A stretch of 64,000 bases of DNA from Sphingomonas sp. Leaf339 (GTDB lineage: Bacteria > Pseudomonadota > Alphaproteobacteria > Sphingomonadales > Sphingomonadaceae): NCBI RefSeq assembly GCF_001426195.1, contig NZ_LMRS01000023.1:186001-250000 (forward strand), in the 5' to 3' direction. This document shows, in pieces, positions 17,277 to 28,775 of the stretch. Every line of letters begins with the position of its first letter. Positions within the stretch are counted from its first letter, which is position 1. The notes beneath the pieces are model-generated. The model did not search any database. It saw nothing but the letters and a program-made list of their open reading frames with translations, and had not been told where the DNA came from. The position numbers and the translations under genes are program-made.

Positions 17277-18134
17277 ATGCTTACACGACGCCAGCTCATC
17301 GGTTCTTCCCTCTCCCTCGCTGCCGTGCCCTTGGCGGGCAAGACGGCGTTCGCCGCGACGCCGCCAGCCAAGGCAGGGCGGCTGAAGCAGTCGGTCAGCC
17401 GCTGGTGTTACGAGAAGATTCCGCTCGACGATCTGTGCGCCTTCGCGGCGAAGATCGGCCTGCAAGGCATCGATCTGCTGCAACCGGCCGATTACGATGT
17501 GCCGCGCCGGCACGGCCTGCGCTGCACGATGGGTTATGCGGCCGATAACATGACGATCGCCAACGGATTGAACCGGGTCGAAAATCACGCCGCCATCGAA
17601 AAGGCGTTCCGCGTCGGCATTCCGCAGGCGGCCCGATCGTCGGTGCCGAACGTGATCGCCTTTTCCGGCAACCGCCGTGGCCTGTCCGATGAACAGGGTG
17701 CCGCGAACACCATCGCCGGCCTCAACCGCGTCAAGAAGATTGCCGAGGACAACGGCGTCACCATCTGCGTCGAGCTGCTCAACAGCAAGGTGAACCACCC
17801 CGATTACATGGCCGATCACACCGCCTGGGGCGCGCGGGTGATGGAGGCGGTCAACTCACCGCGCGTGAAGCTGCTGTACGACATCTATCATATGCAGATC
17901 ATGGAGGGCGACCTGCTCGATACGGTCCGTCAGAACCTGAAATGGATCGGCCATTTCCACACCGGTGGCGTCCCCGGCCGGCACGAACTGAACGACACGC
18001 AGGAAGTGAACTGGCACGGCGTCGCCGCGGGAATCGCCGATATGGGTTTCACCGGCTATTTTGCGCATGAGTTCGTGCCGACGGGCGATCCGCTGCCCGC
18101 TCTCGCGCAGGCGGTACGAATCTGCACCGTCTGA
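17277..18134 (+). CDS. Hydroxypyruvate isomerase-like TIM-barrel sugar isomerase, Tat-exported
   Basis: The 285-residue protein has a twin-arginine-like leader (TRRQLIGSSLSLAAVPLAG) and then the xylose isomerase-like TIM barrel: QSVSRWCYEKIPLDDLCAFAAKIGLQGIDLL, CVELLNSKVNHPDY, LLYDIYHMQIMEGD and GHFHTGGVPGRHEL. The Glu, Asp, His and Glu ligands of the metal site are present. These motifs are those of hydroxypyruvate isomerase (Hyi), but the leader points to a periplasmic member of the sugar phosphate isomerase/epimerase group whose substrate is unknown. Upstream (51 bases) lies a secreted hydrolase on the same strand, so both could work on an extracellular compound; this is inference. Confidence 0.82.
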   Translation: MLTRRQLIGSSLSLAAVPLAGKTAFAATPPAKAGRLKQSVSRWCYEKIPLDDLCAFAAKIGLQGIDLLQPADYDVPRRHGLRCTMGYAADNMTIANGLNRVENHAAIEKAFRVGIPQAARSSVPNVIAFSGNRRGLSDEQGAANTIAGLNRVKKIAEDNGVTICVELLNSKVNHPDYMADHTAWGARVMEAVNSPRVKLLYDIYHMQIMEGDLLDTVRQNLKWIGHFHTGGVPGRHELNDTQEVNWHGVAAGIADMGFTGYFAHEFVPTGDPLPALAQAVRICTV

Positions 18135-18275
18135 CGTGACAGACCTCCAATGCAGAATTAAATTCTACGTCGTCAGGCGAATGATGGCTTGTTGAAGGCA
18201 AGCACCCATCAAATGCGTGTTGCCCGCCAATTGGGTGACGCACATAGAATATGCCATGTTGTTCATCTGTTTGAC

Positions 18276-18317
18276 GAAATGCCGGGGGATCGTCTTTCCA
18301 ACGATCCCCCGCATTTC
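18276..18317 (-). terminator. Hairpin after tRNA-Leu, likely terminator
   Basis: An imperfect inverted repeat of about 16 pairs (GAAATGC-GGGGGATCG against its complement, one bulge, 9-base loop) lies 17 bases past the 3' end of tRNA-Leu in its direction of transcription. No long T-run follows. Confidence 0.5.
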
Positions 18318-18334
18318 AACGCTCCGAAAAGCGA

Positions 18335-18421
18335 TGGTGCCCAGAAGAGGACTCGAACCTCCACGACCTTGCGATCGCCAGCACCTGAAGCTGGTGCGTC
18401 TACCAATTCCGCCATCTGGGC
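18335..18421 (-). tRNA. tRNA-Leu (anticodon CAG)
   Basis: The minus strand reads GCCCAGATGGCGGAATTGG and onward, a class II tRNA with a long variable arm. The acceptor stem GCCCAGA pairs with TCTGGGC; the anticodon stem CCAGC/GCTGG encloses the loop TTCAGGT with CAG at positions 34-36; the T-loop reads GGTTCGAGTCC. The CCA end is encoded (TGG at 18335-18337 on the plus strand). The 87-base length including CCA is normal for leucine tRNA. It reads codon CUG, the dominant leucine codon in this window. Confidence 0.97.
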
Positions 18422-18520
18422 ACGGGGTAGGCCGGCGCCTCTAGTGGACGTGACGGAGCCTTGTCAACAGCGCTCGTGACGGCCAAAGGCATTTCCATGG
18501 CCGCATCGGGATACGAAGAC

Positions 18521-19456
18521 ATGAACAACAAGCTGGTGACGCTGATCGGCGGCGGTGGTTTCGTCGGGCGTTATGCCGTGCGGGCGCTGCTGGCTGCCGG
18601 TGCGCGGGTACGCATCGCCCAGCGGGACCCGCGCCATGCGTGGTTCCTGAAGACGCAGGGCAATCTGGGTCAGACCCAGTTCGTCGCCGCCGATGTGATC
18701 CGACCCGATACCATCGCGCGGGCGGTGGCCGGCGCGGACGTGGTCGTGAACCTGGTCGGGGTGCTGGCCGGCGCGGTCGATCGCATCCATGTCGATGGCG
18801 CCCGCACCGTGGCGGAGGCCGCGGCGCAGGCCGGTGCGGGGACGCTGGTGCATGTGTCCGCGATCGGCGCCGATGCCGCCAGCAAGTCCGCCTATGGCCG
18901 CAGCAAGGGCGAGGGGGAGGCTGCGGTGCGCGCCGCCTTCGCCCAGGCGACGATCCTGCGCCCGTCGATCGTGTTCGGTCGCGAGGACCAGTTCGTCAAT
19001 CGCTTCGCCGGCATGATCGCCGCCAGCCCCATCGTGCCCGTCCTGCGGGCGCCGGTGCGGTTCCAGCCGGTGTTCGCGGGTGATGTCGGCGCGGCGATCG
19101 CGGCGGCGGCGGGTGATCCCGGTCGCTTCGGCGGCCGGACGTTCGCGCTCGGCGGTCCCGATATCCTGTCGATGGGCGAACTGATCCGCTTCATCGCCGA
19201 TGCCGTCGGCCGCTCGCCGACGATCCTGGAACTGCCGGATGCGATCGGATCGATGCTGGCATCGCTGCCCGGCGGGCCGATCACGCGCGACCAGTGGCTG
19301 ATGTTGCAGCAGGACAATATCGTCGGCACCGAAACCGACGGGCTGGATGCGCTTGGCATCGCCGCCACGCCGCTGGCCGCGGTCGCCCCCGACTGGCTGG
19401 TCCGTTTCCGCCGGCAGGGCCGGTTCGGTCGTCGTTCGGTGGAACAGGCCGCCTGA
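18521..19456 (+). CDS. NDUFA9-like atypical SDR, complex I NDUFA9 subunit family
   Basis: The 311-residue protein has a Rossmann fold opening with LVTLIGGGGFVGRYAVRALL (glycine-rich NAD(P) site) and later KSAYGRSKGEGEAAVRAAF, the YxxxK of the SDR active site, then ILRPSIVFGREDQFVNRF and a family-typical RFQPVFAGDVGAAI. These are the features of the NDUFA9 (39-kDa subunit) group, which in mitochondria is a complex I accessory subunit and in Alphaproteobacteria is often encoded near uppP, as here 28 bases downstream. The start is placed at ATG 18521, where homologues begin; ATG 18497 would add 8 residues. Confidence 0.85.
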   Translation: MNNKLVTLIGGGGFVGRYAVRALLAAGARVRIAQRDPRHAWFLKTQGNLGQTQFVAADVIRPDTIARAVAGADVVVNLVGVLAGAVDRIHVDGARTVAEAAAQAGAGTLVHVSAIGADAASKSAYGRSKGEGEAAVRAAFAQATILRPSIVFGREDQFVNRFAGMIAASPIVPVLRAPVRFQPVFAGDVGAAIAAAAGDPGRFGGRTFALGGPDILSMGELIRFIADAVGRSPTILELPDAIGSMLASLPGGPITRDQWLMLQQDNIVGTETDGLDALGIAATPLAAVAPDWLVRFRRQGRFGRRSVEQAA

Positions 19457-19484
19457 TCCCTTCTTTTCGTCCGGAGCGACGCCC

Positions 19485-20285
19485 TTGAACGACTATCTCG
19501 TCGCCATCCTCCTCGGCATCGTCGAGGGGGTCACCGAATTCCTGCCCGTTTCCTCCACCGGCCATCTGGTCCTCGCCACCGACCTGATGGGGTATGACGC
19601 GTCGCGCTGGGCGGTCTTCAACATCGCGATCCAGCCGGGCGCGATCCTGGCGATCGTCGTGCTGTACTGGCGGACCTTCATGGCGGTGTTGACCGGCCTG
19701 CTGAAGCGCGAGCCGAATTCGATCGCGTTCGTGCGCAACCTGTTGATCGCGTTCGTCCCCGCCGTCGTGCTGGGGCTGGCGTTCAACAATCAGATCGAGG
19801 CGTTGCTGGAAAACGCGATCGTCGTGGCATGGGCGCTGATCGTCGGCGGCGTCGCGATCCTGATCGTCGAGCGATTGGCGAAGACGCACGCCGTGGGCGG
19901 CATCGCCGGCGTGTCCGCCGTCCAGTCGGCGAAGATCGGCGTCGTCCAGTGTCTGGCGATGATTCCGGGCGTCAGCCGTTCCGGCGCCACCATCATGGGT
20001 GCGATGTCGCTGGGCATCGATCGGCGCACGGCGGCGGAATTCAGCTTCTTCCTCGCGCTGCCGACGCTGACCGGCGCGACGGTGCTGCAGATGGTGAAGC
20101 ATCGCGACGCCATCACCAGCGGCAGCCTCGGCCTGATCGCCATCGGGTTCGTGGTGTCGTTCATCGTCGCATTGGCCGTGGTGAAGGGCTTTATGGCGGT
20201 GGTCACCCGGCACGGCTTCGCGCCATTCGCGTGGTACCGAATCGTCGCCGGCACAGCCGCGCTGTTCTTTCTCTATACCCACTAG
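19485..20285 (+). CDS. uppP: Undecaprenyl-diphosphatase UppP (BacA)
   Basis: The 266-residue inner-membrane protein recycles undecaprenyl pyrophosphate to the monophosphate carrier used for peptidoglycan and other glycans. Both signature regions are present: GIVEGVTEFLPVSSTGHL near residue 11 (Glu/Ser active-site part) and PGVSRSGATIMGAMSLGIDR near 158. About eight membrane helices are visible. The start is TTG at 19485, since homologues begin with (M)NDYLVAILLGIVEG and GGAG lies 9 bases before it; upstream reading in the same frame has no homology. It follows the NDUFA9-like gene by 28 bases, probably one transcript. Confidence 0.95.
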   Translation: MNDYLVAILLGIVEGVTEFLPVSSTGHLVLATDLMGYDASRWAVFNIAIQPGAILAIVVLYWRTFMAVLTGLLKREPNSIAFVRNLLIAFVPAVVLGLAFNNQIEALLENAIVVAWALIVGGVAILIVERLAKTHAVGGIAGVSAVQSAKIGVVQCLAMIPGVSRSGATIMGAMSLGIDRRTAAEFSFFLALPTLTGATVLQMVKHRDAITSGSLGLIAIGFVVSFIVALAVVKGFMAVVTRHGFAPFAWYRIVAGTAALFFLYTH

Positions 20286-20313
20286 AACCGGATCGGACTT
20301 TTATTGGTACGAT

Positions 20314-20347
20314 CCGTTCGCGCTTTTTCGAAATAATTCGCGAACGG
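20314..20347. terminator. Inverted repeat after uppP
   Basis: CCGTTCGCG and CGCGAACGG form a perfect 9-base inverted repeat around an AT-rich 16-base spacer, 29 bases past the uppP stop and 88 bases before gltD. It could terminate the uppP transcript or serve as a regulatory dyad for the GOGAT operon. No T-run follows the right arm. Confidence 0.4.
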
Positions 20348-20434
20348 CGCATTTATAGGTAAGTACGTCTTACTTGTTATAGGTTTCGGTCGTCGGTAGA
20401 GCCGCTGGAGTAATTTTCCGAGCGGAGACGCCGT

Positions 20435-21880
20435 ATGGCCGACAACCCGATGCTGAAATTCGTCGATCAGGATCAGGCCTATCCGGCCAAGCGCGATGCC
20501 GATCTGCGCGCCGCCGACTTTCGTGAGATCGCAGATCGCTATGCGGCACCCGCCGCCGAGGATCAGGCGTCGCGCTGCTCGCAATGCGGCGTGCCCTATT
20601 GCTCGGTGCACTGCCCGCTGCACAATCACATCCCCGACTGGCTGCGCCTGACCGCCGAAGGGCGGCTGCGCGAGGCGTACGAGCTGTCCAACAGCACCTC
20701 GACCATGCCCGAAATCTGCGGCCGCATCTGCCCGCAGGACCGGCTGTGCGAAGGCAATTGCGTAATCGAGTTTTCCGGCCACGGCGCGGTGACGATCGGC
20801 TCGGTCGAGAAGTTCATCACCGACACCGCCTGGGCGGAGGGTTGGGTCGAGCCGGTCGTCGTCGGCCCGTCGCGCGGCCAGTCGGTCGGCGTGATCGGGG
20901 CCGGACCGGCGGGGCTTAGCGCCGCCGAATATCTGCGCGGCCATGGTTACGACGTCCACGTCTATGACCGGCATGATCGCGCCGGTGGCCTGCTGACCTA
21001 TGGCATCCCCGGCTTCAAGCTGGAAAAGCCCGTCGTCATGCGCCGCATCGATCGGCTCGCCGCGGCGGGGATCGAGTTTCATTACGGCTTCGCGGTCGGC
21101 GAGGATGCGACGCTGGACGAGTTGCGCCAACGCCACGATTCGATCCTGATCGCGACCGGCGTGTACAAGGCGCGGCAGGTCGAGGTGCCGGGTAACGGCG
21201 CATCCGGCGTCGTTGCCGCGCTCGACTATCTCACCGCCTCCAACCGCAAGGGCTTCGGCGACGCCGTCCCCGCGTTCGACGACGGCTCGCTCGATGCAGA
21301 GGGCAAGAACGTCATCGTCATCGGTGGCGGCGATACCGCGATGGACTGCGTTCGCACCGCGATCCGCCAGGGCGCGACCTCGGTGAAGTGCCTCTATCGC
21401 CGCGACCGCGCCAATATGCCGGGCAGCCAGCGCGAAGTCGCCAATGCCGAGGAAGAGGGCGCCGAATTCGTCTGGCTCTCCGCCCCGCTCGGCTTCGCCG
21501 GCGACAACGACACGGTGTCGCAGGTCCGCGCCAGCCGCATGCGTCTCGGCGCCCCCGACGCCAGCGGCCGCCGCGCGCCGGAAGTCGATCCCGGTGCAGA
21601 ACTGTCGTTGGAGGCCGATCTGGTCATCAAGGCGCTCGGTTTCGATGCCGAGGATCTGCCGACGCTGTGGGGCGCACCCGAACTGGGTGTCAGCCGCTGG
21701 GGTACCGTGCTGGTCGACGGCAAGACGCTGATGACCAGCCTCGACGGCGTGTTCGCGGCGGGCGACATCGTCCGCGGCGCCTCGCTGGTCGTATGGGCGA
21801 TCCGCGACGGCCGCGATGTGGCCGCCAGCATGCACAAATGGCTGAAAGCGAAGGCGAAGGCCGCAAAGGTCGCCGCTTAA
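20435..21880 (+). CDS. gltD: Glutamate synthase (NADPH) small subunit GltD
   Basis: The 481-residue flavoprotein passes electrons from NADPH to the large GOGAT subunit. The N-terminal part has the eight cysteines of two low-potential 4Fe-4S sites (CSQCGVPYCSVHC; CGRICPQDRLCEGNC). It is followed by the FAD-binding GAGPAGLSAAEYLR and the NADPH-binding VIVIGGGDTAMDCVR. Length and motifs match the family. It is first in a three-gene unit with a small secreted protein and gltB; the stop TAA shares its last A with the next ATG (TAATG). GCGGAGACG precedes the ATG as a plausible ribosome binding site. Confidence 0.97.
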   Translation: MADNPMLKFVDQDQAYPAKRDADLRAADFREIADRYAAPAAEDQASRCSQCGVPYCSVHCPLHNHIPDWLRLTAEGRLREAYELSNSTSTMPEICGRICPQDRLCEGNCVIEFSGHGAVTIGSVEKFITDTAWAEGWVEPVVVGPSRGQSVGVIGAGPAGLSAAEYLRGHGYDVHVYDRHDRAGGLLTYGIPGFKLEKPVVMRRIDRLAAAGIEFHYGFAVGEDATLDELRQRHDSILIATGVYKARQVEVPGNGASGVVAALDYLTASNRKGFGDAVPAFDDGSLDAEGKNVIVIGGGDTAMDCVRTAIRQGATSVKCLYRRDRANMPGSQREVANAEEEGAEFVWLSAPLGFAGDNDTVSQVRASRMRLGAPDASGRRAPEVDPGAELSLEADLVIKALGFDAEDLPTLWGAPELGVSRWGTVLVDGKTLMTSLDGVFAAGDIVRGASLVVWAIRDGRDVAASMHKWLKAKAKAAKVAA

Positions 21881-22361
21881 TGTTCCGGTCGTCCTCGTTT
21901 GCAATGCTCGCGATGTTTCTCGCCGCAGCGGCGACGGCGCAATCGCCTGCGCCGCACGAAACGGACGCAGCGATCACGATCGCGCAGGCGATGGCACCGC
22001 GCGAGCAACTACGCGGCCTCATCCTCGCGACACTATCCCGTGCGACGACCGCGGCAATGATCGAAGGCAAGCTCGGCCGCGAAGCGACCTCTAAATTGTT
22101 CGCGACCGAGACGGCGGGGGCAGTCGATCGCCACGGCGACGAGTGGGCCGATCTGCTCGCCGCTGCCTACCGCGATACCTTGACGCCCGTGGAGTTGGCC
22201 ACCGCGCAGGCGGCGTTTCGGTCCGGCGATCGGACTGCGATGGCGCCGCTGATGCAACGGGTCGGTCCGGTCATGCAAGAACGAGCAACGCCGCTCCTGA
22301 ACAAGGCAGTCACAGAGGTGCTGGCCGCCGCTTACGAGAAAATGGGTAAGGAAACCGCCAG

Positions 22362-22365
<4 letters not shown>
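21880..22365 (+). CDS. DUF2059-like secreted protein inside the GOGAT operon
   Basis: The 161-residue protein has a signal peptide (MFRSSSFAMLAMFLAAAATA) and a helical domain that resembles DUF2059: WADLLAAAYRDTLTPVELATAQAAF, then PLMQRVGPVMQERATPLL. The match is by eye and moderate. It overlaps gltD by 1 base (TAATG) and gltB by 4 (ATGA), so it is almost certainly translated together with both GOGAT subunits. Nothing suggests that it is part of the cytoplasmic enzyme, since it should be exported. The frame and codon use are those of a real gene. Confidence 0.8.
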
Positions 22366-26873
<4,508 letters not shown>

Positions 26874-26874
26874 A

Positions 26875-26922
26875 TCCTCCCCGGCACGGGGAGGTGGCAG
26901 TCCGCAGGACTGACGGTGGGGG
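26875..26922. repeat. REP-like double hairpin between convergent genes
   Basis: CCTCCCCG-gca-CGGGGAGG (26876-26894) is followed by CAGTCC-gca-GGACTG (26898-26912) and a G-rich end. This looks like the short palindromic intergenic repeats common in sphingomonads and probably ends transcription from gltB and from the opposite gene. Only one full copy is seen in the window. Confidence 0.6.
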
Positions 26923-26946
26923 ATCGCCCAGCACGCTGACCAGGGT

Positions 26947-27537
26947 TTAGCTGCGGGCGATCGCCCGCCGCCGCACCAGCGCCCACCCCGTGCCGCCATA
27001 CACCAGCAACGCCGGCCACCCGCCATCGGTGACGAACAGATACGCCACCCCGATCACCGCCACGACGATCAGGATCGCCAGCGTCATGCCCGTGCTCGCC
27101 ATCCGCCGCACCAGCAGCGCGCCGATCGCCAGCGCCGCGACCGCATTCACCGCCAGCCACGCCCATGATCCGTTGCGCCCGATCGATCCGACCCCCGGCA
27201 GCTTCACCGTCGCGAACCCGCGCATGCCGTTGGGAAACACATCCGCCGACAGATGCAGCCCGATCCCCAGCGCCAGCCCCGCCGCCACCGGCCGCCACCG
27301 CGGCGACCAGAGCGCGATCAGTACCGGCAACACGCCATGCGTCAGGCCGCTGCGATGCCCCAGCCCCAGCGTCATATCCAGATCGGGCAACGTCGTCCCC
27401 GCCAGCGCCGCCATCGGCACCGCGCATAACGCCAGCGGCGGCCAACGGTCCGCCAAGGCGACCAAAGTGATCGCGGCGAAGAGAAACAACAGGGCATCCA
27501 CGCCGGGTGCGCTACCGACATTTTCGTCGAAACGCAC
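26947..27537 (-). CDS. Membrane-bound metal-dependent hydrolase, YdjM/DUF457 type
   Basis: The 196-residue protein has about five membrane helices and the family's metal-site pattern: GTTLPDLDM, then HRSGLTHGVLPVL, then GLHLSADVFPNGMRGF. In YdjM-like proteins the D and H residues in these places form a putative metal centre in the membrane; the substrate is not known. It is a lone gene, convergent with gltB and divergent from the GST gene 221 bases away. Confidence 0.8.
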   Translation of the reverse strand: MRFDENVGSAPGVDALLFLFAAITLVALADRWPPLALCAVPMAALAGTTLPDLDMTLGLGHRSGLTHGVLPVLIALWSPRWRPVAAGLALGIGLHLSADVFPNGMRGFATVKLPGVGSIGRNGSWAWLAVNAVAALAIGALLVRRMASTGMTLAILIVVAVIGVAYLFVTDGGWPALLVYGGTGWALVRRRAIARS

Positions 27538-27636
27538 GCCGTCCTCGCTGTCCTACAACATCGGCCGGTGATAGAAGGTTCGGAAGACGCCTCGACCGTT
27601 CTTTCTCATCGTCGCAGGTCACGCCAATAGGGCCGG

Positions 27637-27665
27637 TTTAGGCATCACCTTAGCCTACTTTCCGC
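27637..27665. repeat. Copy 1 of a 30-bp intergenic element
   Basis: TTTAGGCATCACCTTAGCCT and the following ACTTTCCGC match a second site at 58142-58171 at 27 of 30 aligned positions (one gap). It lies in the divergent gap before the GST gene, about 93 bases from its ATG. TAGGC and GCCTA form a short dyad inside it. It may be a regulator site, promoter part or repeat; nothing in the window decides. Confidence 0.5.
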
Positions 27666-27758
27666 TGGCCCCGGCCACGGTGCGCCATGCCGTCCGACCG
27701 GTAATAAGCCCGGTTGCTGCCCTTCCGCCGGCGCGCCCGGACGGCTAACGTCGTGAAC

Positions 27759-28430
27759 ATGTGGCAGCTGTATCAATTCCCGATTTGTCCCTTCAGCCGC
27801 AAGGTGCGCCTGCTGCTGGGCGAAAAGGGTGTCGGTTACGAACTCGTCCGCGAATCGCCTTGGGTCCGGCGGGATGAATTTGTCGATATGAACCCCGCCG
27901 CGCAGACGCCGGTGATGGTCGATCCGGCTCGCAACACGCTGCTGATCGATTCGACGGCGATCTGCGAGTATTTCGAGGAGACGGTCGAAAAGGCGGCGAT
28001 GATCAACGGCACCGCCGCCAACCGCGCCGAGATTCGCCGGCTGGTGACGTGGTTCGACACGCATTTCTATCGCGACGTCACCGGGCCGCTGCTCCACGAA
28101 CGCATGGTCAAGCGCATCGCCCAGCGCGCCACGCCGGATGCCCGTGCGCTGCGTGAGGCGATGAAGGCGGCGGTCGGGCATCTCGACTACACCGACTATC
28201 TGCTCGACCACCGCCAATGGCTGGGCGGCGCCACGATGAGCCTGGCCGACCTGACCGCCGCCGCGCAGATTTCGGTCGCCGACTATCTCGGTGGGATCGA
28301 CTGGAAGGGTCACGATCAGACCGCTCGCTGGTATCGCGGGCTGAAAAGCCGGCCCACCTTCCGCCCGCTCCTGTCCGAACGGATGGAGATGATCGGGCCG
28401 CCCGCGCACTACGATAATCTGGATTTCTGA
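27759..28430 (+). CDS. Glutathione S-transferase family protein (FzlA-like possible)
   Basis: The 223-residue protein has an N-terminal thioredoxin-like GST domain (LYQFPICPFSRKVRLLLGEKG; NPAAQTPVMV with the cis-Pro; LIDSTAICEYFEE) and an all-helical C-terminal domain (LGGATMSLADLTAAAQISV). The CPFSRKVR stretch is typical of the alphaproteobacterial group that includes the Caulobacter cell-division protein FzlA, so a role at the FtsZ ring is as likely as detoxification; I cannot separate these by eye. The ATG at 27759 places the GST motif at residue 4. The stop shares one base with the next start (TGATG), so it is coupled to csaA. Confidence 0.85.
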   Translation: MWQLYQFPICPFSRKVRLLLGEKGVGYELVRESPWVRRDEFVDMNPAAQTPVMVDPARNTLLIDSTAICEYFEETVEKAAMINGTAANRAEIRRLVTWFDTHFYRDVTGPLLHERMVKRIAQRATPDARALREAMKAAVGHLDYTDYLLDHRQWLGGATMSLADLTAAAQISVADYLGGIDWKGHDQTARWYRGLKSRPTFRPLLSERMEMIGPPAHYDNLDF

Positions 28431-28768
28431 TGGACGTGATCGGTTACGACGACTTCCTGAGGGTCGACATCCGCGTCGGCACGATCGTCGCCGCCGAGCC
28501 TTTTCCGGAAGCGCGCAAGCCCGCGATCAAGCTGACCATCGACTTCGGCGCCGAGATCGGCCGCAAGCGTTCATCGGCCCAGATCACCGAGCATTACACG
28601 CCCGACACACTGGTCGGGCGTCAGGTCGCGGCGGTGGTCAACTTTCCGTCGCGCCAGATCGGTCCGATGATGTCCGAGGTGCTGACGCTCGGCTTTCCCG
28701 ATGCGGACGGCAAGGTCGTGCTGATCGGCCCCAGCCAGCCGGTGCCCGACGGCGGCCGGCTGTTCTGA
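28430..28768 (+). CDS. csaA: CsaA-like tRNA-binding domain protein
   Basis: The 112-residue protein is a stand-alone tRNA-binding (EMAP/Trbp111-type OB-fold) domain: FLRVDIRVGTIVAAEPFPEARKPA, then IGRKRSSAQITEHYTPDTLVGRQV and the C-terminal VVNFPSRQIGPMMSEVLTLGF. CsaA in Bacillus was described as a secretion-related chaperone; homologues bind tRNA. Its length equals the family norm. It overlaps the GST gene by 1 base and ends 7 bases before the convergent pepN stop. Confidence 0.92.
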   Translation: MDVIGYDDFLRVDIRVGTIVAAEPFPEARKPAIKLTIDFGAEIGRKRSSAQITEHYTPDTLVGRQVAAVVNFPSRQIGPMMSEVLTLGFPDADGKVVLIGPSQPVPDGGRLF

Positions 28769-28775
28769 CGACCGC

